A DNA stretch of 64,000 nt from Nemertoderma westbladi. Its lineage: Eukaryota > Xenacoelomorpha > Nemertodermatida > Nemertodermatidae. Positions 43,001-55,619 of the stretch are shown one piece after another. How positions within the stretch are numbered: position 1 is the first letter of the stretch; each line of letters opens with the position of its first letter. The translations under genes were made by a program, and so were the position numbers. The notes below the pieces were generated by a model. It saw only the letters and a list, made by a program, of their open reading frames with translations, ran no database searches and was not told the DNA's origin. Where the stretch lies: positions 101,047-165,046 of the forward strand of contig JAUCBJ010009154.1 in the NCBI GenBank assembly GCA_032718475.1, written 5' to 3'.

Positions 43001-46000
43001 GTCCGCCATATTAACTTATCCTTTCGTTCTCTATAAATGAGTCCGCCATATTAACTTATCCTTTCGTTCTCTATAAATGAGTCCGCCATATTAACTTATC
43101 CTTTCGTTCTCTATAAATGAGTCCGCCATATTAACTTATCCTTTCTTTGCTATAAATGAGTCCGCCATATTAACTTATCCTTTCGATCTTCCTCCTTTCG
43201 TTCTCTATAAATGAGTCCGCCATATTAACTTATCCTTTCTTTGCTATAAATGAGTCCGCCATATTAACTTATCCTTTCGATCTTCCTCCTTTCGTTCTCT
43301 ATAAATGAGTCCGCCATATTAACTTATCCTTTCGATCTTCCTCCTTTCGTTCTCTATAAATGAGTCCGCCATATTAACTTATCCTTTCGATCTTCCTCCT
43401 TTCCTTCTCTATAAATGAGTCCGCCATATTAACTTATCCTTTCGATCTTCCTCCTTTCGTTCTCTATAAATGAGTCCGCCATATTAACTTATCCTTTCGA
43501 TCTTCCTCCTTTCCTTCTCTATAAATGAGTCCGCCATATTAACTTATCCTTTCGATCTTCCTCCTTTCGTTCTCTATAAATGAGTCCGCCATATTAACTT
43601 ATCCTTTCGTTCTCTATAAATGAGTCCGCCATATTAACTTATCCTTTCTTTGCTATAAATGAGTCCGCCATATTAACTTATCCTTTCGATCTTCCTCCTT
43701 TCGTTCTCTATAAATGAGTCCGCCATATTAACTTATCCTTTCGATCTTCCTCCTTTCGTTCTCTATAAATGAGTCCGCCATATTAACTTATCCTTTCGTT
43801 CTCTATAAATGAGTCCGCCGTATTAACTTATCCTTTCTTTGCTATAAATGAGTCCGCCATATTAACTTATCCTTTCGATCTTCCTCCTTTCCTTCTCTAT
43901 AAATGAGTCCGCCATATTAACTTATCCTTTCGATCTTCCTCCTTTCGTTCTCTATAAATGAGTCCGCCATATTAACTTATCCTTTCGTTCTCTATAAATG
44001 AGTCCGCCGTATTAACTTATCCTTTCTTTGCTATAAATGAGTCCGCCATATTAACTTATCCTTTCGATCTTCCTCCTTTCCTTCTCTATAAATGAGTCCG
44101 CCATATTAACTTATCCTTTCGATCTTCCTCCTTTCGTTCTCTATAAATGAGTCCGCCATATTAACTTATCCTTTCTTTGCTATAAATGAGTCCGCCATAT
44201 TAACTTATCCTTTCGATCTTCCTCCTTTCGTTCTCTATAAATGAGTCCGCCATATTAACTTATCCTTTCGTTCTCTATAAATGAGTCCGCCATATTAACT
44301 TATCCTTTCGTTCTTCCTCCTTTCGTTCTCTATAAATGAGTCCGCCGTATTAACTTATCCTTTCGATCTTCCTCCTTTCCTTCTCTATAAATGAGTCCGC
44401 CATATTAACTTATCCTTTCGATCTTCCTCCTTTCGTTCTCTATAAATGAGTCCGCCATATTAACTTATCCTTTCGTTCTCTATAAATGAGTCCGCCATAT
44501 TAACTTATCCTTTCGATCTTCCTCCTTTCGTTCTCTATAAATGAGTCCGCCATATTAACTTATCCTTTCGTTCTCTATAAATGAGTCCGCCGTATTAACT
44601 TATCCTTTCGATCTTCCTCCTTTCCTTCTCTATAAATGAGTCCGCCATATTAACTTATCCTTTCGATCTTCCTCCTTTCCTTCTCTATAAATGAGTCCGC
44701 CATATTAACTTATCCTTTCGTTCTCTATAAATGAGTCCGCCATATTAACTTATCCTTTCTTTACTATAAATGAGTCCGCCATATTAACTTATCCTTTCGA
44801 TCTTCCTCCTTTCGTTCTCTATAAATGAGTCCGCCATATTAACTTATCCTTTCGATCTTCCTCCTTTCGTTCTCTATAAATGAGTCCGCCATATTAACTT
44901 ATCCTTTCGTTCTCTATAAATGAGTCCGCCATATTAACTTATCCTTTCGATCTTCCTCCTTTCGTTCTCTATAAATGAGTCCGCCATATTAACTTATCCT
45001 TTCGATCTTCCTCCTTTCGTTCTCTATAAATGAGTCCGCCATATTAACTTATCCTTTCTTTGCTATAAATGAGTCCGCCATATTAACTTATCCTTTCGAT
45101 CTTCCTCCTTTCGTTCTCTATAAATGAGTCCGTCATATTAACTTATCCTTTCGTTCTCTATAAATGAGTCCGCCATATTAACTTATCCTTTCTTTGCTAT
45201 AAATGAGTCCGCCATATTAACTTATCCTTTCTTTGCTATAAATGAGTCCGCCATATTAACTTATCCTTTCGATCTTCCTCCTTTCGTTCTCTATAAATGA
45301 GTCCGCCATATTAACTTATCCTTTCGATCTTCCTCCTTTCGTTCTCTATAAATGAGTCCGCCATATTAACTTATCCTTTCGATCTTCCTCCTTTCGTTCT
45401 CTATAAATGAGTCCGTCATATTAACTTATCCTTTCGATCTTCCTCCTTTCGTTCTCTATAAATGAGTCCGCCATATTAACTTATCCTTTCGATCTTCCTC
45501 CTTTCGTTCTCTATAAATGAGTCCGCCATATTAACTTATCCTTTCGATCTTCCTCCTTTCGTTCTCTATAAATGAGTCCGCCATATTAACTTATCCTTTC
45601 GATCTTCCTCCTTTCGTTCTCTATAAATGAGTCCGTCATATTAACTTATCCTTTCGTTCTCTATAAATGAGTCCGCCATATTAACTTATCCTTTCGATCT
45701 TCCTCCTTTCGTTCTCTATAAATGAGTCCGCCATATTAACTTATCCTTTCGTTCTCTATAAATGAGTCCGCCATATTAACTTATCCTTTCTTTGCTATAA
45801 ATGAGTCCGCCATATTAACTTATCCTTTCGATCTTCCTCCTTTCGTTCTCTATAAATGAGTCCGCCATATTAACTTATCCTTTCGTTCTCTATAAATGAG
45901 TCCGCCATATTAACTTATCCTTTCGATCTTCCTCCTTTCGTTCTCTATAAATGAGTCCGCCATATTAACTTATCCTTTCTTTGCTATAAATGAGTCCGCC

Positions 46001-46815
46001 ATATTAACTTATCCTTTCGATCTTCCTCCTTTCGTTCTCTATAAATGAGTCCGCCATATTAACTTATACTTTCGATCTTCCTCCTTTCGTTCTCTATAAA
46101 TGAGTCCGCCATATTAACTTATCCTTTCTTTGCTATAAATGAGTCCGCCATATTAACTTATCCTTTCGATCTTCCTCCTTTCGTTCTCTATAAATGAGTC
46201 CGCCATATTAACTTATCCTTTCTTTGCTATAAATGAGTCCGCCATATTAACTTATCCTTTCGTTCTCTATAAATGAGTCCGCCATATTAACTTATACTTT
46301 CGATCTTCCTCCTTTCGTTCTCTATAAATGAGTCCGCCATATTAACTTATCCTTTCGATCTTCCTCCTTTCGTTCTCTATAAATGAGTCCGCCATATTAA
46401 CTTATCCTTTCGATCTTCCTCCTTTCGTTCTCTATAAATGAGTCCGCCATATTAACTTATCCTTTCTTTGCTATAAATGAGTCCGCCATATTAACTTATC
46501 CTTTCTTTGCTATAAATGAGTCCGCCATATTAACTTATCCTTTCTTTGCTATAAATGAGTCCGCCGTATTAACTTATCCTTTCTTTGCTATAAATGAGTC
46601 CGCCATATTAACTTATCCTTTCTTTGCTATAAATGAGTCCGCCATATTAACTTATCCTTTCTTTGCTATAAATGAGTCCGCCATATTAACTTATCCTTTC
46701 GATCTTCCTCCTTTCGTTCTCTATAAATGAGTCCGCCATATTAACTTATCCTTTCTTTGCTATAAATGAGTCCGCCATATTAACTTATCCTTTCTTTGCT
46801 ATAAATGAGTCCGCC
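40057..46815 (+). repeat. 6,759-bp higher-order repeat, copy 1
   Basis: Collinear with copy 2 at a constant offset of 6,759 bp from 40,057 to about 45,580. Markers checked by eye: ATCATTTC 40,224 to 46,983; D monomer 40,295 to 47,054; CCGCCGTATTAATTCC 41,604 to 48,363; the M run ending at 43,142 to 49,901; TTCTTCCTCC 44,311 to 51,070; TTTACTA 44,760 to 51,519; CCGTCAT 45,131 and 45,414 to 51,890 and 52,173. The last ~1.1 kb is rich in S monomers, with a CCGCCGT marker at 46,561. Confidence 0.88.
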
Positions 46816-49800
46816 ATATTAACTTATCCTTTCTTTGCTATAAATGAGTCCGCCATATTAACTTATCCTTTCGTTCTCTATAAATGAGTCCGCCATATTA
46901 ACTTATCCTTTCTTTGCTATAAATGAGTCCGCCATATTAACTTATCCTTTCTTTGCTATAAATGAGTCCGCCATATTAACTTATCATTTCTTTGCTATAA
47001 ATGAGTCCGCCATATTAACTTATCCTTTCGTTCTCTATAAATGAGTCCGCCATATTAATTCCTCCTTTCGTTCTCTATAAATGAGTCCGCCATATTAACT
47101 TATCCTTTCTTTGCTATAAATGAGTCCGCCATATTAACTTATCCTTTCGATCTTCCTCCTTTCGTTCTCTATAAATGAGTCCGCCATATTAACTTATCCT
47201 TTCGATCTTCCTCCTTTCCTTCTCTATAAATGAGTCCGCCATATTAACTTATCCTTTCGATCTTCCTCCTTTCGTTCTCTATAAATGAGTCCGCCATATT
47301 AACTTATCCTTTCGTTCTCTATAAATGAGTCCGCCATATTAACTTATCCTTTCGATCTTCCTCCTTTCGTTCTCTATAAATGAGTCCGCCATATTAACTT
47401 ATCCTTTCGATCTTCCTCCTTTCGTTCTCTATAAATGAGTCCGCCATATTAACTTATCCTTTCGATCTTCCTCCTTTCGTTCTCTATAAATGAGTCCGCC
47501 ATATTAACTTATCCTTTCGATCTTCCTCCTTTCGTTCTCTATAAATGAGTCCGCCATATTAACTTATCCTTTCGATCTTCCTCCTTTCGTTCTCTATAAA
47601 TGAGTCCGCCATATTAACTTATCCTTTCGATCTTCCTCCTTTCGTTCTCTATAAATGAGTCCGCCATATTAACTTATCCTTTCGATCTTCCTCCTTTCGT
47701 TCTCTATAAATGAGTCCGCCATATTAACTTATCCTTTCGATCTTCCTCCTTTCCTTCTCTATAAATGAGTCCGCCATATTAACTTATCCTTTCGATCTTC
47801 CTCCTTTCGTTCTCTATAAATGAGTCCGCCATATTAACTTATCCTTTCGATCTTCCTCCTTTCGTTCTCTATAAATGAGTCCGCCATATTAACTTATCCT
47901 TTCGATCTTCCTCCTTTCCTTCTCTATAAATGAGTCCGCCATATTAACTTATCCTTTCGATCTTCCTCCTTTCCTTCTCTATAAATGAGTCCGCCATATT
48001 AACTTATCCTTTCGATCTTCCTCCTTTCCTTCTCTATAAATGAGTCCGCCATATTAACTTATCCTTTCGATCTTCCTCCTTTCGTTCTCTATAAATGAGT
48101 CCGCCATATTAACTTATCCTTTCGATCTTCCTCCTTTCCTTCTCTATAAATGAGTCCGCCATATTAACTTATCCTTTCGATCTTCCTCCTTTCGTTCTCT
48201 ATAAATGAGTCCGCCATATTAACTTATCCTTTCTTTGCTATAAATGAGTCCGCCATATTAACTTATCCTTTCGATCTTCCTCCTTTCCTTCTCTATAAAT
48301 GAGTCCGCCATATTAACTTATCCTTTCGATCTTCCTCCTTTCGTTCTCTATAAATGAGTCCGCCGTATTAATTCCTCCTTTCGTTCTCTATAAATGAGTC
48401 CGCCATATTAACTTATCCTTTCGATCTTCCTCCTTTCGTTCTCTATAAATGAGTCCGCCATATTAACTTATCCTTTCGATCTTCCTCCTTTCCTTCTCTA
48501 TAAATGAGTCCGCCATATTAACTTATCCTTTCGATCTTCCTCCTTTCGTTCTCTATAAATGAGTCCGCCATATTAACTTATCCTTTCTTTGCTATAAATG
48601 AGTCCGCCATATTAACTTATCCTTTCGATCTTCCTCCTTTCGTTCTCTATAAATGAGTCCGCCATATTAACTTATCCTTTCGATCTTCCTCCTTTCGTTC
48701 TCTATAAATGAGTCCGCCATATTAACTTATCCTTTCGATCTTCCTCCTTTCCTTCTCTATAAATGAGTCCGCCATATTAACTTATCCTTTCGATCTTCCT
48801 CCTTTCCTTCTCTATAAATGAGTCCGCCATATTAACTTATCCTTTCGATCTTCCTCCTTTCCTTCTCTATAAATGAGTCCGCCATATTAACTTATCCTTT
48901 CTTTGCTATAAATGAGTCCGCCATATTAACTTATCCTTTCGATCTTCCTCCTTTCCTTCTCTATAAATGAGTCCGCCATATTAACTTATCCTTTCGATCT
49001 TCCTCCTTTCGTTCTCTATAAATGAGTCCGCCGTATTAATTCCTCCTTTCGTTCTCTATAAATGAGTCCGCCATATTAACTTATCCTTTCGATCTTCCTC
49101 CTTTCCTTCTCTATAAATGAGTCCGCCATATTAACTTATCCTTTCGATCTTCCTCCTTTCGTTCTCTATAAATGAGTCCGCCATATTAACTTATCCTTTC
49201 GATCTTCCTCCTTTCCTTCTCTATAAATGAGTCCGCCATATTAACTTATCCTTTCGATCTTCCTCCTTTCGTTCTCTATAAATGAGTCCGCCATATTAAC
49301 TTATCCTTTCTTTGCTATAAATGAGTCCGCCATATTAACTTATCCTTTCGATCTTCCTCCTTTCCTTCTCTATAAATGAGTCCGCCATATTAACTTATCC
49401 TTTCGATCTTCCTCCTTTCGTTCTCTATAAATGAGTCCGCCGTATTAATTCCTCCTTTCGTTCTCTATAAATGAGTCCGCCATATTAACTTATCCTTTCG
49501 ATCTTCCTCCTTTCGTTCTCTATAAATGAGTCCGCCGTATTAATTCCTCCTTTCGTTCTCTATAAATGAGTCCGCCATATTAACTTATCCTTTCGATCTT
49601 CCTCCTTTCGTTCTCTATAAATGAGTCCGCCATATTAACTTATCCTTTCGATCTTCCTCCTTTCGTTCTCTATAAATGAGTCCGCCATATTAACTTATCC
49701 TTTCGTTCTCTATAAATGAGTCCGCCATATTAACTTATCCTTTCGTTCTCTATAAATGAGTCCGCCATATTAACTTATCCTTTCGTTCTCTATAAATGAG

Positions 49801-52800
49801 TCCGCCATATTAACTTATCCTTTCGTTCTCTATAAATGAGTCCGCCATATTAACTTATCCTTTCGTTCTCTATAAATGAGTCCGCCATATTAACTTATCC
49901 TTTCTTTGCTATAAATGAGTCCGCCATATTAACTTATCCTTTCGATCTTCCTCCTTTCGTTCTCTATAAATGAGTCCGCCATATTAACTTATCCTTTCTT
50001 TGCTATAAATGAGTCCGCCATATTAACTTATCCTTTCGATCTTCCTCCTTTCGTTCTCTATAAATGAGTCCGCCATATTAACTTATCCTTTCGATCTTCC
50101 TCCTTTCGTTCTCTATAAATGAGTCCGCCATATTAACTTATCCTTTCGATCTTCCTCCTTTCCTTCTCTATAAATGAGTCCGCCATATTAACTTATCCTT
50201 TCGATCTTCCTCCTTTCGTTCTCTATAAATGAGTCCGCCATATTAACTTATCCTTTCGATCTTCCTCCTTTCCTTCTCTATAAATGAGTCCGCCATATTA
50301 ACTTATCCTTTCGATCTTCCTCCTTTCGTTCTCTATAAATGAGTCCGCCATATTAACTTATCCTTTCGTTCTCTATAAATGAGTCCGCCATATTAACTTA
50401 TCCTTTCTTTGCTATAAATGAGTCCGCCATATTAACTTATCCTTTCGATCTTCCTCCTTTCGTTCTCTATAAATGAGTCCGCCATATTAACTTATCCTTT
50501 CGATCTTCCTCCTTTCGTTCTCTATAAATGAGTCCGCCATATTAACTTATCCTTTCGTTCTCTATAAATGAGTCCGCCGTATTAACTTATCCTTTCTTTG
50601 CTATAAATGAGTCCGCCATATTAACTTATCCTTTCGATCTTCCTCCTTTCCTTCTCTATAAATGAGTCCGCCATATTAACTTATCCTTTCGATCTTCCTC
50701 CTTTCGTTCTCTATAAATGAGTCCGCCATATTAACTTATCCTTTCGTTCTCTATAAATGAGTCCGCCGTATTAACTTATCCTTTCTTTGCTATAAATGAG
50801 TCCGCCATATTAACTTATCCTTTCGATCTTCCTCCTTTCCTTCTCTATAAATGAGTCCGCCATATTAACTTATCCTTTCGATCTTCCTCCTTTCGTTCTC
50901 TATAAATGAGTCCGCCATATTAACTTATCCTTTCTTTGCTATAAATGAGTCCGCCATATTAACTTATCCTTTCGATCTTCCTCCTTTCGTTCTCTATAAA
51001 TGAGTCCGCCATATTAACTTATCCTTTCGTTCTCTATAAATGAGTCCGCCATATTAACTTATCCTTTCGTTCTTCCTCCTTTCGTTCTCTATAAATGAGT
51101 CCGCCGTATTAACTTATCCTTTCGATCTTCCTCCTTTCCTTCTCTATAAATGAGTCCGCCATATTAACTTATCCTTTCGATCTTCCTCCTTTCGTTCTCT
51201 ATAAATGAGTCCGCCATATTAACTTATCCTTTCGTTCTCTATAAATGAGTCCGCCATATTAACTTATCCTTTCGATCTTCCTCCTTTCGTTCTCTATAAA
51301 TGAGTCCGCCATATTAACTTATCCTTTCGTTCTCTATAAATGAGTCCGCCGTATTAACTTATCCTTTCGATCTTCCTCCTTTCCTTCTCTATAAATGAGT
51401 CCGCCATATTAACTTATCCTTTCGATCTTCCTCCTTTCCTTCTCTATAAATGAGTCCGCCATATTAACTTATCCTTTCGTTCTCTATAAATGAGTCCGCC
51501 ATATTAACTTATCCTTTCTTTACTATAAATGAGTCCGCCATATTAACTTATCCTTTCGATCTTCCTCCTTTCGTTCTCTATAAATGAGTCCGCCATATTA
51601 ACTTATCCTTTCGATCTTCCTCCTTTCGTTCTCTATAAATGAGTCCGCCATATTAACTTATCCTTTCGTTCTCTATAAATGAGTCCGCCATATTAACTTA
51701 TCCTTTCGATCTTCCTCCTTTCGTTCTCTATAAATGAGTCCGCCATATTAACTTATCCTTTCGATCTTCCTCCTTTCGTTCTCTATAAATGAGTCCGCCA
51801 TATTAACTTATCCTTTCTTTGCTATAAATGAGTCCGCCATATTAACTTATCCTTTCGATCTTCCTCCTTTCGTTCTCTATAAATGAGTCCGTCATATTAA
51901 CTTATCCTTTCGTTCTCTATAAATGAGTCCGCCATATTAACTTATCCTTTCTTTGCTATAAATGAGTCCGCCATATTAACTTATCCTTTCTTTGCTATAA
52001 ATGAGTCCGCCATATTAACTTATCCTTTCGATCTTCCTCCTTTCGTTCTCTATAAATGAGTCCGCCATATTAACTTATCCTTTCGATCTTCCTCCTTTCG
52101 TTCTCTATAAATGAGTCCGCCATATTAACTTATCCTTTCGATCTTCCTCCTTTCGTTCTCTATAAATGAGTCCGTCATATTAACTTATCCTTTCGATCTT
52201 CCTCCTTTCGTTCTCTATAAATGAGTCCGCCATATTAACTTATCCTTTCGATCTTCCTCCTTTCGTTCTCTATAAATGAGTCCGCCATATTAACTTATCC
52301 TTTCGATCTTCCTCCTTTCGTTCTCTATAAATGAGTCCGCCATATTAACTTATCCTTTCGATCTTCCTCCTTTCGTTCTCTATAAATGAGTCCGCCATAT
52401 TAACTTATCCTTTCGATCTTCCTCCTTTCGTTCTCTATAAATGAGTCCGCCATATTAACTTATCCTTTCGATCTTCCTCCTTTCGTTCTCTATAAATGAG
52501 TCCGCCATATTAACTTATCCTTTCGATCTTCCTCCTTTCGTTCTCTATAAATGAGTCCGTCATATTAACTTATCCTTTCGTTCTCTATAAATGAGTCCGC
52601 CATATTAACTTATCCTTTCGATCTTCCTCCTTTCGTTCTCTATAAATGAGTCCGTCATATTAACTTATCCTTTCGTTCTCTATAAATGAGTCCGTCATAT
52701 TAACTTATCCTTTCGTTCTCTATAAATGAGTCCGCCATATTAACTTATCCTTTCTTTACTATAAATGAGTCCGCCATATTAACTTATCCTTTCGATCTTC

Positions 52801-55193
52801 CTCCTTTCGTTCTCTATAAATGAGTCCGTCATATTAACTTATCCTTTCGTTCTCTATAAATGAGTCCGCCATATTAACTTATCCTTTCGATCTTCCTCCT
52901 TTCGTTCTCTATAAATGAGTCCGTCATATTAACTTATCCTTTCGTTCTCTATAAATGAGTCCGTCATATTAACTTATCCTTTCGTTCTCTATAAATGAGT
53001 CCGCCATATTAACTTATCCTTTCGATCTTCCTCCTTTCGTTCTCTATAAATGAGTCCGTCATATTAACTTATCCTTTCGTTCTCTATAAATGAGTCCGTC
53101 ATATTAACTTATCCTTTCGTTCTCTATAAATGAGTCCGCCATATTAACTTATCCTTTCGATCTTCCTCCTTTCGTTCTCTATAAATGAGTCCGTCATATT
53201 AACTTATCCTTTCGTTCTCTATAAATGAGTCCGCCATATTAACTTATCCTTTCGATCTTCCTCCTTTCGTTCTCTATAAATGAGTCCGTCATATTAACTT
53301 ATCCTTTCGTTCTCTATAAATGAGTCCGCCATATTAACTTATCCTTTCGATCTTCCTCCTTTCGTTCTCTATAAATGAGTCCGCCATATTAACTTATCCT
53401 TTCGATCTTCCTCCTTTCGTTCTCTATAAATGAGTCCGCCATATTAACTTATCCTTTCGATCTTCCTCCTTTCGTTCTCTATAAATGAGTCCGTCATATT
53501 AACTTATCCTTTCGTTCTCTATAAATGAGTCCGCCATATTAACTTATCCTTTCGATCTTCCTCCTTTCGTTCTCTATAAATGAGTCCGTCATATTAACTT
53601 ATCCTTTCGTTCTCTATAAATGAGTCCGCCATATTAACTTATCCTTTCGATCTTCCTCCTTTCGTTCTCTATAAATGAGTCCGTCATATTAACTTATCCT
53701 TTCGTTCTCTATAAATGAGTCCGCCATATTAACTTATCCTTTCGTTCTTCCTCCTTTCGTTCTCTATAAATGAGTCCGCCATATTAACTTATCCTTTCGA
53801 TCTTCCTCCTTTCGTTCTCTATAAATGAGTCCGCCATATTAACTTATCCTTTCTTTGCTATAAATGAGTCCGCCATATTAACTTATCCTTTCGATCTTCC
53901 TCCTTTCGTTCTCTATAAATGAGTCCGCCATATTAACTTATCCTTTCGATCTTCCTCCTTTCCTTCTCTATAAATGAGTCCGCCATATTAACTTATCCTT
54001 TCGATCTTCCTCCTTTCGTTCTCTATAAATGAGTCCGCCATATTAACTTATACTTTCGATCTTCCTCCTTTCCTTCTCTATAAATGAGTCCGCCATATTA
54101 ACTTATCCTTTCGATCTTCCTCCTTTCCTTCTCTATAAATGAGTCCGCCATATTAACTTATCCTTTCGATCTTCCTCCTTTCGTTCTCTATAAATGAGTC
54201 CGCCATATTAACTTATCCTTTCTTTGCTATAAATGAGTCCGCCATATTAACTTATCCTTTCGTTCTCTATAAATGAGTCCGCCATATTAACTTATCCTTT
54301 CTTTGCTATAAATGAGTCCGCCATATTAACTTATCCTTTCGATCTTCCTCCTTTCGTTCTCTATAAATGAGTCCGCCATATTAACTTATCCTTTCGTTCT
54401 CTATAAATGAGTCCGCCATATTAACTTATCCTTTCGATCTTCCTCCTTTCGTTCTCTATAAATGAGTCCGCCATATTAACTTATCCTTTCTTTGCTATAA
54501 ATGAGTCCGCCATATTAACTTATCCTTTCGATCTTCCTCCTTTCGTTCTCTATAAATGAGTCCGCCATATTAACTTATCCTTTCTTTGCTATAAATGAGT
54601 CCGCCATATTAACTTATCCTTTCGTTCTCTATAAATGAGTCCGCCATATTAACTTATACTTTCGATCTTCCTCCTTTCGTTCTCTATAAATGAGTCCGCC
54701 ATATTAACTTATCCTTTCGATCTTCCTCCTTTCGTTCTCTATAAATGAGTCCGCCATATTAACTTATCCTTTCGATCTTCCTCCTTTCGTTCTCTATAAA
54801 TGAGTCCGCCATATTAACTTATCCTTTCTTTGCTATAAATGAGTCCGCCATATTAACTTATCCTTTCTTTGCTATAAATGAGTCCGCCATATTAACTTAT
54901 CCTTTCTTTGCTATAAATGAGTCCGCCGTATTAACTTATCCTTTCTTTGCTATAAATGAGTCCGCCATATTAACTTATCCTTTCTTTGCTATAAATGAGT
55001 CCGCCATATTAACTTATCCTTTCGATCTTCCTCCTTTCGTTCTCTATAAATGAGTCCGCCATATTAACTTATCCTTTCGATCTTCCTCCTTTCGTTCTCT
55101 ATAAATGAGTCCGCCATATTAACTTATCCTTTCTTTGCTATAAATGAGTCCGCCATATTAACTTATCCTTTCTTTGCTATAAATGAGTCCGCC
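46816..55193 (+). repeat. 6.76-kb higher-order repeat, copy 2, with a ~1.6-kb internal expansion
   Basis: The 5' 5.5 kb matches copy 1 at offset 6,759. Three extra L monomers then appear before the CCGTC marker at 52,558 (offset 6,924). After a stretch of altered CCGTC-marked units the match to copy 1 resumes at offset 8,362 (ATACTTTC 46,293 to 54,655; CCGCCGT 46,561 to 54,923). It shifts to 8,378 after one S-to-L change (ATCATTTC 46,983 to 55,361). The extra DNA is therefore 1,603 bp inside copy 2. Confidence 0.82.
52174..53745 (+). repeat. Locally expanded L(CCGTC)-M dimers, about 95 bp
   Basis: L monomers ending CCGTC alternate with M monomers (some also CCGTC) many times, giving a 95-bp dimer or a 135-bp trimer. 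Copy 1 of the higher-order repeat has only a few CCGTC-marked L units at the matching place. This block accounts for most of the 1.6-kb gain in copy 2. Confidence 0.8.
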
Positions 55194-55565
55194 ATATTAA
55201 CTTATCCTTTCTTTGCTATAAATGAGTCCGCCATATTAACTTATCCTTTCGTTCTCTATAAATGAGTCCGCCATATTAACTTATCCTTTCTTTGCTATAA
55301 ATGAGTCCGCCATATTAACTTATCCTTTCTTTGCTATAAATGAGTCCGCCATATTAACTTATCATTTCTTTGCTATAAATGAGTCCGCCATATTAACTTA
55401 TCCTTTCGTTCTCTATAAATGAGTCCGCCATATTAACTTATCCTTTCTTTGCTATAAATGAGTCCGCCATATTAACTTATCCTTTCTTTGCTATAAATGA
55501 GTCCGCCATATTAACTTATCCTTTCGATCTTTATCCTTTCGCCCTTTATCCTTTCGTTCTCTATA
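55194..55565 (+). repeat. Truncated third higher-order copy and degenerate array end
   Basis: The order S M S S S(ATCATTTC) M S S starting at 55,194 equals the start of copy 2 at 46,816 except for the seventh unit (S in place of D). The last unit (55,508-55,565) is degenerate: it contains CTTTCGATC, then two TTTATCCTTTCG-like steps, and stops at CTCTATA. The array therefore ends inside a higher-order unit, with five bases (CTGTA) before the first mobile element. Confidence 0.82.
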
Positions 55566-55578
55566 CTGTACTAGAAAG

Positions 55579-55598
55579 GCATTTCCTAAAGGAAATGC
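55579..55598. repeat. 5' terminal palindrome of element A
   Basis: GCATTTCCTAAAGGAAATGC can pair with itself as an 8-9 bp stem with a 2-4 nt loop. The identical 20-mer lies at the same place in D (58,853-58,872), E (60,164-60,183), F (61,462-61,481) and G (62,841-62,860), always nine bases from the 5' end. Confidence 0.9.
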
Positions 55599-55600
55599 AA

Positions 55601-55619
55601 CCACGAAGCTAAGGAAAAT
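55601..55619 (+). repeat. Left 19-bp inverted repeat of element A
   Basis: CCACGAAGCTAAGGAAAAT is the exact reverse complement of the last 19 bases of the element. It lies 30 bp inside the 5' end, so the inverted repeats are asymmetric. The same repeat is at 58,875-58,893 (D), 60,186-60,204 (E), 61,484-61,502 (F) and 62,863-62,881 (G). Confidence 0.92.

Larger units (their letters stand above)
1..55565 (+). repeat. Satellite DNA array, 39/40/55-bp monomers, at least 55.5 kb
   Basis: Head-to-tail tandem repeat in a single orientation with no interruption by unrelated sequence. Every monomer begins ATATTAA and ends TATAAATGAGTCCGCC. Between these lies a pyrimidine-rich core that varies in length. 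L is 55 bp with the core CGATCTTCCTCC then TTTCGTTCTC. M is 40 bp with CCTTTCGTTCTC. S is 39 bp with CCTTTCTTTGC. In a minor version of L and M, CGTTCTC reads CCTTCTC. Stops occur in all six frames (TTAA, TATAAATGA, and TTATAG on the other strand), so the array is non-coding. Monomers differ mostly by single marker bases, a sign of strong homogenisation. The array begins on a monomer at base 1 and probably continues upstream. A centromeric or pericentromeric satellite is plausible but not shown by sequence alone. Confidence 0.97.

Noticed and set aside
1-55565. CRISPR array.
   Set aside because: The units are contiguous near-identical monomers with no unique spacers, no cas genes, and a eukaryotic satellite pattern.
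1-55565. Telomeric repeat or CENP-B-box satellite.
   Set aside because: The unit is not TTAGGG-like, and no sequence fitting the CENP-B box (TTCG-N4-A-N2-CGGG) is seen. A centromeric role remains possible but is unsupported by sequence alone.
1-55565. Thousands of promoters from TATAAATG motifs.
   Set aside because: The motif is part of the monomer; without initiator context or transcript evidence it is not annotated as a promoter.
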